DNA of 10,497 nucleotides from Candidatus Harrisonbacteria bacterium RIFCSPLOWO2_02_FULL_45_10c (GCA_001818705.1 MHJM01000002.1:1-10497), one strand, 5' to 3'. Numbered from the stretch's first letter, positions 1-6,604 are shown. Translations and numbers: made by a program. The notes: a model not told the origin generated them from the letters alone.

Positions 1-393
1 CAGCATTCGAGCCCCCTTTATTCTCCGTGAACCGATAATTACTTCGTACCCCTGCTTAAAATACGGCATCATTTTGTTGAATTCCACTACCGAAGTGGAG
101 TTATCGGCATCCATAAAAAGCCGCCAAGTTCCTTTAGCGCACAGCATTCCCTGGCGAACCGCCGCCCCCTTGCCTTTGTTCTCTTTATTGTCTATAAGTT
201 TCAAATTCTGCACTAGAGGCATAAAGCGCTCTACTATGGCGGCAGTATCATCCGTGGAACCGTCATTAACCACTAAAATCTCATAAGAATATTCCTGCTG
301 CTCTAAATGCTTATCAACATCAATAAGCGTCAGCGGCAAGCGCTTAGCTTCGTTATAAGCCGGTATAATAACTGATAAAAAGGGACGAGCCAT
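1..393 (-). CDS. Family 2 glycosyltransferase, 5' part (runs off left edge)
   Basis: The first 131 codons are present, starting at the ATG on 391-393 and staying open to base 1. The protein begins MARPFLSVIIPAYNE, the usual opening strand of GT-A family 2 enzymes. Further motifs are VVNDGSTDDT (residues 41-50, nucleotide-sugar binding), GKGAAVRQG (74-82), the DAD metal-binding DXD motif (95-97) and a GSRR element (121-124). This combination resembles dolichyl- or polyprenyl-phosphate glucosyl/mannosyltransferases, which move a sugar from a nucleotide donor to a lipid carrier at the cytoplasmic face of the membrane. The exact donor and acceptor cannot be read from this fragment, and any C-terminal membrane helices lie outside the window. 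It follows the terminator of the ribosomal cluster and is probably a separate transcription unit. Confidence 0.9.
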   Translation of the reverse strand, partial: MARPFLSVIIPAYNEAKRLPLTLIDVDKHLEQQEYSYEILVVNDGSTDDTAAIVERFMPLVQNLKLIDNKENKGKGAAVRQGMLCAKGTWRLFMDADNSTSVVEFNKMMPYFKQGYEVIIGSRRIKGARML

Positions 394-403
394 ATATACT
401 TAC

Positions 404-409
404 ATTGTA
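404..409 (-). promoter_or_regulatory. Possible -10 box for the glycosyltransferase gene
   Basis: On the minus strand TACAAT lies 10 nt upstream of the glycosyltransferase ATG, just after the T-run of the preceding terminator. A start site about 7 nt downstream would leave a leader of only a few bases. No convincing -35 hexamer is visible, because the expected position falls in the terminator stem. This is a weak call based on one hexamer and its position. Confidence 0.3.
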
Positions 410-410
410 T

Positions 411-460
411 CAAAAAAGACGCCGCTCTGCCGGTATTTCTGACGGCACCGGCGGAGCGGC
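411..460 (-). terminator. Rho-independent terminator ending the ribosomal cluster
   Basis: Bases 421-433 and 448-460 are complementary over 13 positions with a single mismatch (an A-C pair in the minus transcript, G-U on plus), closing a 14-nt loop. In the minus transcript this GC-rich stem is followed at once by GTCTTTTTTG. The T-run exists only on the minus side, so the terminator serves the leftward transcript from map. It is placed about 230 nt after the map stop codon, beyond a long palindrome (480-651). Confidence 0.8.
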
Positions 461-479
461 TAAAGAGATTTTCCGCCAG

Positions 480-651
480 CTCCTAATCTTTTTTATAGCC
501 AATGTGTCGGAGGCTTGATTACAAATAAATGAGAGAATAGGAAAAATTCCGGGATGCCCAGGAGCGAAGGCGACTAGGGCGGAATTTTTCCGTATATGAG
601 CGAATATTATTTGTTCAAGCCGGAGATTCGTTGGCGGAGAAAGATTAGGAG
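480..651. repeat. Long imperfect palindrome in the map-downstream spacer
   Basis: Three blocks on the left arm pair in order with three on the right arm. Bases 480-491 (CTCCTAATCTTT) pair perfectly with 640-651. Bases 512-517 plus 521-528 pair with 616-621 plus 607-614. Bases 540-551 (GGAAAAATTCCG) pair perfectly with 580-591. The centre (552-579) is GC-rich. Together they give a 172-nt hairpin with internal loops, sitting between the map stop (693) and the terminator (421-460). Several imperfect pairs become G-U only if the plus strand is transcribed, so the strand of any RNA is uncertain. It could be a palindromic insertion, a 3'-end mRNA stabiliser or a small RNA. The rest of the 394-692 gap shows no gene I can support. 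Confidence 0.65.
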
Positions 652-692
652 GTGGGTTTGGAATTACCACCCAGCAGGGAAGGAGTGAGCAA

Positions 693-1445
693 TTATTTTG
701 TTAAAACTTCCGGGTCTTTTGTGGTAATCAAAACCGTGTGCTCAAAATGGGCGGCTAAGCTTTTATCCCTGGTGGCGTAACTGCCATCCGGTAACTGCAA
801 AATGTACGGATCGCCGGCGCTCACCATCGGCTCTAAAGCCAAGACCATGCCGGGCTTTAACTTCAGTCCGGTATTTTTTTGGCCTTCGTTAAAAACCGGC
901 GGATCTTCGTGAAGTTCAATGCCAACCCCATGGCCAGAAAGTCCCTTCACGACCGAAAACCCGTGTTTAGCAACATAATGGTTAATCGCCCAGCCGATAT
1001 CACCAAGCGTTTTTCCGGAGCGGCATTCTTTGATGCCTACTTGCAACGCGTGTTGCGTGACTTCCATCAAACGCTGCGCCGGTTCCGATATTTTTCCAAC
1101 ACCAACGGTAAATGCGGCATCAGCAATATAATCCTGATAGGTTACCCCAAAATCCAATTTTAAAATATCTCCGGACCGCAGGCGATAATCGGTCGGAACG
1201 CCGTGCACTACGACGCTGTTAAGAGACGCGCAGATAGAAGCCGGAAACGGATTTTCCGCGCCATATGGATGGTATCCCAAAAACGTCGGTTCCGCGCCGG
1301 CTTTCTCTATAAGCCGCTTAGTCAGCTTATCTAATTCTTTAAGAGAAACGCCTACCGCGATTACTTCCTTAATCTGGCTGGCAACATTAGCTAAAATCTT
1401 TCCGGCAATCCTTATTTTTTTTATTTGTTCTTGTGTCTTAATCAC
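693..1445 (-). CDS. map: Type I methionine aminopeptidase
   Basis: This 250-residue enzyme removes the N-terminal methionine from new proteins as they leave the ribosome. All five metal ligands of the family are visible: Asp98 (KLDFG), Asp109 (IADAAF), His172 (GHGVG), Glu205 (LEPM) and Glu236 (FEHT). The substrate-binding His81 (VVVHGVP) is also present. The length matches the bacterial type Ia form without a zinc-finger extension. The start is a GTG at 1443-1445 that overlaps the adk stop as GTGA, so the two genes are translationally coupled. map is the last gene of the cluster. The usual next genes (infA, rpmJ, rpsM and so on) do not follow; a structured spacer and a terminator do. Confidence 0.97.
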   Translation of the reverse strand: MIKTQEQIKKIRIAGKILANVASQIKEVIAVGVSLKELDKLTKRLIEKAGAEPTFLGYHPYGAENPFPASICASLNSVVVHGVPTDYRLRSGDILKLDFGVTYQDYIADAAFTVGVGKISEPAQRLMEVTQHALQVGIKECRSGKTLGDIGWAINHYVAKHGFSVVKGLSGHGVGIELHEDPPVFNEGQKNTGLKLKPGMVLALEPMVSAGDPYILQLPDGSYATRDKSLAAHFEHTVLITTKDPEVLTK

Positions 1446-2131
1446 GATAACTTAATCTTTCGGACAATGTTTTTAAATACAGTATACGGCAACGGTTCAC
1501 CGTTAATCTCTTGCGGGCGGTAACCCCGCTTTTTAAGTCCGTCTAAAATCGGTTCCGTTCGCGCGGCATATTCTTTAAGGCGAGTTTTGATAATCTCCGG
1601 CGTATCCAGGGTGCGCCGTTCAAGCGGCGAGGCGCAAATCGGACACATTTTTCCGACACAGTTGCCACTTAATACTACGGTGCCACAAACAAAGCAAACT
1701 AATCGGCTGCTATTTCTTAACACCGATGTTTTCGGGCTTACCTGCAATACAATCGGAATAATATTTTTCTTTCCATAATACTTTTCGAATGCCTCAATTA
1801 AGCCTTGATTCTTAGAATCACCGAACGCTTCGAAAACAGTGCGCGGAGAACCGCTGAAGACTAAGCCAAAATTAGAGCGGGATAATTCAATGGTTTTTTG
1901 CCGGACTATTTTTAAAACCCAGCCCGGGGTGCATAATTTCCCGGCATCAAACAAAACCCGCTCTTTTTTTATTATTGGATTTTTTTGATTTTCCGGATCA
2001 TGGACAAAGCGCTCCAGATACTTGCCGGTGTCAAAATGGAGAAAACCGAGTTTGGCGGCTAATAAGTTTGCCTGCGTTCCTTTCCCCGCCCCGGGCGGTC
2101 CGTAGATAATAATTACTTTTTTCATCCTCAT
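1442..2131 (-). CDS. adk: Adenylate kinase with zinc-type LID
   Basis: This protein interconverts ATP + AMP and 2 ADP in the cytoplasm. The P-loop GPPGAGKGTQ lies at residues 11-20. GSPRT (94-98) replaces the usual GFPRT of the NMP-binding region. The LID carries Cys146, Cys149, Cys163 and Cys166, the four-cysteine zinc site of many Gram-positive-type kinases, with an extra Cys158 between them. The C-terminal RTLDTPEIIKTRL and EYAART segments are typical. Length is 229 residues from the ATG at 2131. A second in-frame ATG at 2125 gives 227 residues, still leaves the P-loop intact, and fits a leaderless start better given the -10-like box at 2133-2138. The stop overlaps the map GTG. adk between secY and map is the common Gram-positive and CPR order. 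Confidence 0.95.
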   Translation of the reverse strand: MRMKKVIIIYGPPGAGKGTQANLLAAKLGFLHFDTGKYLERFVHDPENQKNPIIKKERVLFDAGKLCTPGWVLKIVRQKTIELSRSNFGLVFSGSPRTVFEAFGDSKNQGLIEAFEKYYGKKNIIPIVLQVSPKTSVLRNSSRLVCFVCGTVVLSGNCVGKMCPICASPLERRTLDTPEIIKTRLKEYAARTEPILDGLKKRGYRPQEINGEPLPYTVFKNIVRKIKLS

Positions 2132-2132
2132 C

Positions 2133-2138
2133 AGTATA
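2133..2138 (-). promoter_or_regulatory. Possible -10 box immediately before adk
   Basis: TATACT on the minus strand ends one base before the annotated adk ATG. Normal spacing would put the start site about 7 nt downstream, close to the second in-frame ATG (2123-2125), predicting a leaderless adk-map mRNA. The -35 region is only T-rich (TTTTTATTTTAT, shared with the T-run of the upstream hairpin) with no clear hexamer. Support is position plus a good hexamer; no measured start is available. Confidence 0.4.
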
Positions 2139-2148
2139 CCGAACTATT

Positions 2149-2175
2149 GATAAAATAAAAACCCGCCTTTAGCGG
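2149..2175 (-). terminator. Weak terminator-like hairpin between secY and adk
   Basis: On the minus strand CCGC-TAAAG-GCGG (2175 to 2163) is followed by a T-rich tract, GTTTTTATTTTAT. A second small hairpin, TATCA-TTTAG-TGATA (2182-2196), lies just upstream. The stem is only 4 bp, so termination is probably partial. Together with the -10-like box before adk this suggests that adk-map can be transcribed separately from the ribosomal genes. Confidence 0.4.
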
Positions 2176-2206
2176 CTGGCCTATCACTAAATGATAAGAA
2201 AATTTG

Positions 2207-3475
2207 TTAAAACCCTTCGTATTCGTGCATTACGAGCTGTGAGTCAATTTGCTTCATAATTTCCAGCGCCACCGATACCACGATTAAAAGCGCCGTACCG
2301 CCCAGCGTTAAAAGCTGGATGCCCGTGACAATCTGAGTAATGTTCGGGAGGACGGCAATCAATCCTAAAAACAAAGCACCGAATAGCGTAATCCGATTAA
2401 TAACTTTTCCAAGAAAATCTCCGGATGGTTCGCCGGGACGAATCCCCGGTATAAACCCGCCGCTTCGCTGCAAATTCTTGGAAATTTCCTGCGGGTCAAA
2501 GGTGACTGCCGTGTAAAAATAAGTAAAAATAACCACTAGGCTGAAATAAATAGCGCTGTATAAAATTTGATTCGATAAAACTTTGGATACTAGAGTATTC
2601 AATCGCAAGGAAAGGTCCGGGGAAAAAACAGTGGCAATTTGGGCGATAAATTGCGGGAACAGCAGCAGCGAGATCGCAAAAATAATCGGAATAACTCCGG
2701 CTTGGTTGACTTTAAGCGGCAAATAACTGGAAACGCCGCCATATACCCGATTGCCCTTAATCCGCTTGGAATAAGTTACCGGTATTTTCCGCTCGCCTTC
2801 GCTGATAAAAACTACGCCGCCGATGACGACAATGCTTAATACGAGAAAAGCGATATAAGTCGGAACAAGGCTTGGATCAAAGCCGAGAAAAATTCCCTGG
2901 ATAGTTTTTGGCAGGCTGCTGACGATTCCGGAAAAAATCAGCAGCGAAACTCCGTTGCCGATTTTCTGCTCCGTAATCAATTCTCCCAGCCAAACTAAAA
3001 ATACGGAACCGGTGGAAATCAAAACAATATTATGGAATAACTCGAACGCGGACAGCGGCGACAGCACCTGCTGGGAAATTAAAAGATTAATAAAGCCGTA
3101 AGCCTGCAGTCCGGCCAATGGCAGCGTCAGATATCTGGATAATCGGTTGAACTTAGTTCTGCCGATTTCTCCCTGTTCGTAATAAATTTCTTTCAATTTC
3201 GGGAAAATCATCGTCAATAGCTGCATAATAATCGTGGCGGTAATATACGGCCCGACGCCGAGCATGACGATGGAAAGATTAGATAGGGCGCCGCCGGAAA
3301 AAATGTTAAAAAAACCGAGCAATTGGCTGGACTGTAAAAAAGCGCTTAGGCGCAGCGGATCCACCCCCGGGATAGGAATCGCCGCAAAAATCCGGAAAAC
3401 TACCAGCAAACCGGCGACAATAAATATTTTTTTTCGTAAATCCGGTGTTTTAAAAATTTGGATGAATTTTTCCAT
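2207..3475 (-). CDS. secY: Preprotein translocase channel subunit SecY
   Basis: SecY is the ten-helix membrane channel through which the Sec system exports proteins and inserts membrane proteins. The 422-residue length and the hydrophobic segments fit a complete protein. Helix 1 is about residues 15-35, followed by the plug and helix 2 region (38-90). Family landmarks are ITEQKIGNGVSLLIF (167-181), the cytoplasmic loop SEGERKIPVTYSKR (225-238), YLPLKVNQAGVIPIIFA (251-267), the FDPQEISKNLQRSGGFIPG loop (326-344) and the C-terminal EYEGF. The ATG at 3475 has AGGA 8-11 nt upstream, the one plausible Shine-Dalgarno in this window. It lies 14 nt after rplO, the conserved order. Confidence 0.97.
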   Translation of the reverse strand: MEKFIQIFKTPDLRKKIFIVAGLLVVFRIFAAIPIPGVDPLRLSAFLQSSQLLGFFNIFSGGALSNLSIVMLGVGPYITATIIMQLLTMIFPKLKEIYYEQGEIGRTKFNRLSRYLTLPLAGLQAYGFINLLISQQVLSPLSAFELFHNIVLISTGSVFLVWLGELITEQKIGNGVSLLIFSGIVSSLPKTIQGIFLGFDPSLVPTYIAFLVLSIVVIGGVVFISEGERKIPVTYSKRIKGNRVYGGVSSYLPLKVNQAGVIPIIFAISLLLFPQFIAQIATVFSPDLSLRLNTLVSKVLSNQILYSAIYFSLVVIFTYFYTAVTFDPQEISKNLQRSGGFIPGIRPGEPSGDFLGKVINRITLFGALFLGLIAVLPNITQIVTGIQLLTLGGTALLIVVSVALEIMKQIDSQLVMHEYEGF

Positions 3476-3489
3476 AGGATCTTCCTAAA

Positions 3490-3873
3490 TTATTCAATCT
3501 TGCCGCCGGCAGCTATAATTTTATCTCGGGCGCTTTTGGAAACTTTCAATCCGGAAACCGTAACCGCCTTGGTAAGTTCTCCGTTCCCAAGAATTTTAAC
3601 TTTGCCTAATTTATTAGCAGAAAAAACCGTTTCCGATGATTTTTGCAGATCTTCGATATTCAGCACTTTCGATTTTCTGCGCAGGCTCTTGTTTTTATAA
3701 CCGCGCAATTTAGGAAGGCGAATCAAATAATCCCGTTCGGCCGGGCGAATGCGATGGCCGCTCCGGGAGCCCTGTCCCTTAGTGCCCCGGCCGGCGCTGG
3801 TACCGCGGCTGCCGCCCCTGCCCATCCGCTTTGCTTTCTTATTTTTTTGTTTTGAATATTTAAATACGTCCAT
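3490..3873 (-). CDS. rplO: 50S ribosomal protein uL15
   Basis: uL15 is a late-assembly protein of the large subunit. The N-terminal basic, glycine-rich tail (RMGRGGSRGTSAGRGTKGQG, about residues 16-35) threads into 23S rRNA. RLPKLRGYKNKS follows, then the globular domain, ending in KSARDKIIAAGGKIE. At 127 residues it is shorter than the usual 144-150, the missing part being the middle of the tail before RLPK. The ATG is not preceded by a Shine-Dalgarno. Instead its first two bases form the end of the 18-bp inverted repeat that reaches back to the rpsE stop codon, so access to this start probably depends on translation of rpsE. rpmD, which normally precedes rplO, is absent. Confidence 0.95.
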   Translation of the reverse strand: MDVFKYSKQKNKKAKRMGRGGSRGTSAGRGTKGQGSRSGHRIRPAERDYLIRLPKLRGYKNKSLRRKSKVLNIEDLQKSSETVFSANKLGKVKILGNGELTKAVTVSGLKVSKSARDKIIAAGGKIE

Positions 3874-3978
3874 CCCGTTAGAAAATTAAACTCAGCGTCT
3901 TACCGACATAAGACTTTCTATAATCCTCTAAAATTGTTTGGTATATTGATAACATATTTATTAATTTTCTAACGGGAT
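3872..3978 (-). repeat. 107-bp element with 18-bp perfect terminal inverted repeats (rpsE-rplO)
   Basis: Bases 3872-3889 (ATCCCGTTAGAAAATTAA) are perfectly complementary to 3961-3978. The loop holds an internal hairpin, GTCTTA-N6-TAAGAC (about 3896-3913). On the minus transcript the 5' arm contains the last codons and TAG of rpsE, and the 3' arm contains the first two bases of the rplO ATG. It occupies the place where rpmD would be. It matches the 6605-6710 element in size, arm length and the conserved arm positions TCCCG and AAATT, while seven arm positions differ and remain paired in both. Likely an RNA structure controlling coupling or processing; a palindromic insertion is the alternative. 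Confidence 0.7.
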
Positions 3979-4505
3979 CCATCATTTTTTAATTGCGCCA
4001 AGGCTTTAATTGTTGCCAAGGCATTAGTTAATTTATTCGGAGTTCTTCCCAGGCATTTTGCCGTTATGTCCCGGACACCGGCCAGCGCCAATACCACCCG
4101 CACCGCTCCGCCTGCTTTTAATCCATGGCCGGGAACCGCTGGTTTAATCAAAACATGGGCGGCGCTGAACTTCGCCTCAACCTGATGCGGGATAGTCTGG
4201 CCCTTCATCGGAATTTTAATGACATTTGCCCGGGCGGCCCGCTTGGCTTTTTCAATTGCCGATTGGACATCCAGTCCTTTTGCCACGCCAACGCCCACGC
4301 TGCCTTTCCCGTCGCCCATTATCAAAGTCACCCGGAACCGGAATCTCTTTCCGCCGGCAACCACGCGGGTCACTCTCCGCAAATCAAGCACTTTATCTTT
4401 GAAAGCGTCTTTGGGAAATTCTGAGTCCCGACGGCGCCCTCGAAATCCTCCTCCCCCTCCGCGCCTCATGAATCCGCTTTTTCCCGGTGGCATCTGATTA
4501 TTCAT
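3969..4505 (-). CDS. rpsE: 30S ribosomal protein uS5
   Basis: uS5 sits at the mRNA entry side of the small subunit and contributes to decoding accuracy and helicase activity. The double-stranded RNA-binding fold is seen from VLDLRRVTRVVAGGKRFRFR (39-58) through MGDGKGSVGVGVAKG (63-77). The C-terminal domain follows, with HVLIKPAVPGHGLKAGGAVR (117-136) and GVRDITAKCLGRTP (143-156). The first 30 residues are a Gly/Arg-rich tail (RRGGGGGFRGRRR) not required by the fold. The start ATG lies 8 nt after rplR. The final codons and TAG stop lie inside the 5' arm of the rpsE-rplO inverted repeat. Confidence 0.97.
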   Translation of the reverse strand: MNNQMPPGKSGFMRRGGGGGFRGRRRDSEFPKDAFKDKVLDLRRVTRVVAGGKRFRFRVTLIMGDGKGSVGVGVAKGLDVQSAIEKAKRAARANVIKIPMKGQTIPHQVEAKFSAAHVLIKPAVPGHGLKAGGAVRVVLALAGVRDITAKCLGRTPNKLTNALATIKALAQLKNDGSR

Positions 4506-4513
4506 AAATAAAA

Positions 4514-4864
4514 TTAAAATACTAATCCTTTAGAACGCGCGCTTTCCGCAAAAGCCTTAACCCGACCATGGTAAGCATAGGCGCCTTTATTAAATACTAC
4601 TTTTTTAACGCCGGTGGCGGCGGCTTTTTGGGCAATCACTTCACCTAATATTTTAGCTTGTGCCGACTTCGATCCGCTTTTCATGCCCTTGGTTGATCCG
4701 GCGGCCAATGTTCTGCCGGCACTATCATCAATAATTTGCACCGAAGTATATTGATTGCTGCAAAAAATAGAAAGCCGCGGCCGTTCGGCGGTGCCAAAAA
4801 TTTTCGCCCGATTGCGTTTACGGCGGCGGGCCCGCTGTTCGTTTTTATGCTTGATATCTTTCAT
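4514..4864 (-). CDS. rplR: 50S ribosomal protein uL18
   Basis: uL18 binds 5S rRNA and, with uL5, anchors it in the central protuberance. The 116-residue length is standard. Diagnostic stretches are the basic N-terminus (RARRRKRNRAKIFGTAERPR), LSIFCSNQYTSVQIIDD, and the C-terminal YHGRVKAFAESARSKGLVF, close to the family's GRVKALAEGAREAGLEF ending. It lies 22 nt after rplF and 8 nt before rpsE, the normal spc order. The leader is A/T-rich (ATTAGTTTATG) without a Shine-Dalgarno. Confidence 0.97.
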   Translation of the reverse strand: MKDIKHKNEQRARRRKRNRAKIFGTAERPRLSIFCSNQYTSVQIIDDSAGRTLAAGSTKGMKSGSKSAQAKILGEVIAQKAAATGVKKVVFNKGAYAYHGRVKAFAESARSKGLVF

Positions 4865-4886
4865 AAACTAATATAATTAACGATCA

Positions 4887-5441
4887 TTACGCCGCTCCGG
4901 CAGTAGCGGTAGCTACTTTCTTTCCAGCTTTTTGCTTGACTACTTCACCGCGGTACCGGATGCCCTTGCCCTGATACGGCTCCGGCTTTTTAAAGGCTCG
5001 GATTTTCGCCGCTACCTGGCCAACGAGATTTTTATCGGAACTGCTGATTTTAATGATATTTTTTTCCAGTATTATCTTAACTCCTTCCGGAGCTTGAAAC
5101 TTTACCGGGTGGGAAAAACCAAGCGAAAGGACCAGAGTATTTCCCTCCAGCGCCGCCCGAAATCCGACTCCCTGGATTTCCAATTCTTTAGTAAACCCGA
5201 CACTAACGCCAGTAATCGCATTTTGCGCCAATGCCCGCATCGTACCCCAATTGGCTCTCGTCTGTAAATCATCGTTCAGCGCGGCAATAACGACATTCCC
5301 ATCTTTTACCGATACATTCAGATTCGGCAAAATAGGCACGGTTAAAGTACCTCCTTTCCCCCTAACCTCAAGCGTGGTATCGCTTACGGTGACGTTTACG
5401 TCTTGGGGAATAACTACTGGTTTTTTTCCAACTTTAGACAT
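4887..5441 (-). CDS. rplF: 50S ribosomal protein uL6
   Basis: uL6 lies near the factor-binding site of the large subunit. The 184-residue protein has the two repeated domains of the family. The N-terminal part opens MSKVGKKPVVIP. The C-terminal half carries the signature PEPYQGKGIRY (153-163), the rRNA-contacting motif. The last 15 residues (KVATATAGAA) are a low-complexity Ala/Thr tail beyond the usual KxGK ending. It follows rpsH by 34 nt and no Shine-Dalgarno is visible in that gap, which includes a short palindrome AATAATTATT. Confidence 0.97.
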   Translation of the reverse strand: MSKVGKKPVVIPQDVNVTVSDTTLEVRGKGGTLTVPILPNLNVSVKDGNVVIAALNDDLQTRANWGTMRALAQNAITGVSVGFTKELEIQGVGFRAALEGNTLVLSLGFSHPVKFQAPEGVKIILEKNIIKISSSDKNLVGQVAAKIRAFKKPEPYQGKGIRYRGEVVKQKAGKKVATATAGAA

Positions 5442-5475
5442 AATAAATAATTATTTTTATAGTGAGTTTATCGAA

Positions 5476-5856
5476 CTACCAAATATCAAATAATAATTGA
5501 CCGCCGATTTTTTGTTTATACGCTGTTTTCCCGTCCATAATTCCCTTAGGCGTGGATAGCACCAGCAGGCCATAGCCCTGGCGCACCGGCTTAATATCTT
5601 TATAGCCGATGTATAATCGCCTAGAAGGAATGCTTAAAAAACGCACTCCCTGGATAACGCCTTTTTTATTTTCATATTTAAGGGTAATATCCAAAATCCG
5701 TTTTGGCATTCTTCCTTTCTTCGCGACTCCGGCAATAAACTTATGTTTTTCCAATAATTCTAAAATTGCTAAATCCATTGCTGAATAAGGAACTTTCACG
5801 GATTCTTTCTTTACCGCCTGGGAATTTTTAATTTTTGTTAATAAATCTGTATACAT
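5476..5856 (-). CDS. rpsH: 30S ribosomal protein uS8
   Basis: uS8 is a primary binder of 16S rRNA helix 21 and, in E. coli, represses its own operon by binding mRNA near the rplE start. The 126-residue protein begins MYTDLLTKIKNSQAVKKESV, slightly shorter at the N-terminus than the usual DPIADMLTRIRN form. The core SIPSRRLYIGYKDIKPVRQG-YGLLVLST and the C-terminal GGQLLFDIW (the usual GGEVLxxVW ending) identify it. It lies 12 nt after rpsZ. If E. coli-type feedback exists here, its target could be the structured rplX-rplE gap, but I do not recognise a helix 21 mimic there. Confidence 0.97.
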   Translation of the reverse strand: MYTDLLTKIKNSQAVKKESVKVPYSAMDLAILELLEKHKFIAGVAKKGRMPKRILDITLKYENKKGVIQGVRFLSIPSRRLYIGYKDIKPVRQGYGLLVLSTPKGIMDGKTAYKQKIGGQLLFDIW

Positions 5857-5868
5857 ATTAATCGCTAA

Positions 5869-6054
5869 TTACCAACTTGATTTTTTTACACCCGGAATTT
5901 CTCCCCGGCTCGCCATTTCCCGGAAACAAATCCGGCATAAATGGAAATCTCTCATATATCCTCTTTTCCGGCCGCACCGGAAACAGCGCCGGACAATCCG
6001 CGTAGAATATTTTGGAGGTTTTTGGGCCCTCACTGCCACTGAAATTTTTGACAT
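5869..6054 (-). CDS. rpsZ: 30S ribosomal protein uS14, zinc-binding type Z
   Basis: This 61-residue protein is the short, zinc-binding form of uS14 in the small-subunit head. Cysteines 24, 27, 40 and 43 form the CXXC-X12-CXXC zinc site. It ends in the family pattern MASRGEIPGVKKSSW. It sits 3 nt after rplE and 12 nt before rpsH, the usual place. The start ATG has an A/T-rich leader (AAAAAATAATTTATG) and overlaps no other start candidate. Confidence 0.97.
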   Translation of the reverse strand: MSKISVAVRAQKPPKYSTRIVRRCFRCGRKRGYMRDFHLCRICFREMASRGEIPGVKKSSW

Positions 6055-6057
6055 AAA

Positions 6058-6546
6058 TTATTTTTTACCGAAAGGAATTCCTAGCGACTTATATAGCTCA
6101 AAAGCTTTTGCCGGGTCGCTTATTTTAGGAACCAGAGTCACCTCCATTCCGAAATTAACTTTAGATAATTCCGGGATAATTTCTGGAAACACCAGGTGTT
6201 CCTTTAATCCGATAGTTAGATTACCGCCGGCATCAATGGCGCTGGCTTTAATTCCCCGAAAATCCCGGACCCGAGGCAATACCACATGAATAAATTTCCC
6301 TAAAAATTCCTGCAGGCGATTCCCCCGCAGGGTGGTTTTCAGTCCGACAATCGTGCCGGCCCTAGTTTTAAATCCGGCGATGGATTGCGTTGCGGGACGG
6401 GTGGCCGCTTTTTGGCCGGTTATTAAAGACAGTTCTTTCATAATTTCCGGCAATATCTTGTCTTCAAAATTCGGCTGGCTGGAAAGGCGGCCGACTCCGA
6501 CATTAACCACAACTTTTTCCAATTTTTTATAATCGTTTTTCGCCAT
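6058..6546 (-). CDS. rplE: 50S ribosomal protein uL5, N-terminally short
   Basis: uL5 binds 5S rRNA and contacts uS13 and P-site tRNA. The core is clear: KKLEKVVVNVGVG (7-19), SIAGFKTRAGTIVGLKTTLR, LPRVRDFRGIKA, the LTIGLKEHLVFPEI stretch, and IPFGKK at the end. At 162 residues it is shorter than the usual 178-180. About 20-25 residues that normally precede the VPKIEKIVINMGVG strand are missing. The start is firm because an in-frame TAA lies three codons upstream of the ATG. Similar short uL5 proteins are, to my recollection, common in Parcubacteria. The 208-nt gap before it is filled with hairpins, and no Shine-Dalgarno precedes the ATG. Confidence 0.95.
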   Translation of the reverse strand: MAKNDYKKLEKVVVNVGVGRLSSQPNFEDKILPEIMKELSLITGQKAATRPATQSIAGFKTRAGTIVGLKTTLRGNRLQEFLGKFIHVVLPRVRDFRGIKASAIDAGGNLTIGLKEHLVFPEIIPELSKVNFGMEVTLVPKISDPAKAFELYKSLGIPFGKK

Positions 6547-6554
6547 GTTTGTTT

Positions 6555-6588
6555 AAATTTTTGAGCCCGTTCGTGGCGAAAAAAATTT
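6555..6588 (-). promoter_or_regulatory. Hairpin just upstream of the rplE start
   Basis: AAATTTTT (6555-6562) is complementary to AAAAATTT (6581-6588), with a short GCC/GGC pairing inside the loop. The stem ends 9 bases before the rplE ATG. It is the third hairpin in the rplX-rplE gap. Being A/T-only in its outer part it is weaker than the other two. It may shape the ribosome landing site, which lacks a Shine-Dalgarno. Confidence 0.4.
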
Positions 6589-6604
6589 CACTACAAACAT
6601 GAGC

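Noticed and set aside
410..670. An 86-codon minus-strand open frame after map
   Set aside because: It covers the palindrome and the terminator, is proline-rich at random and has no family resemblance.
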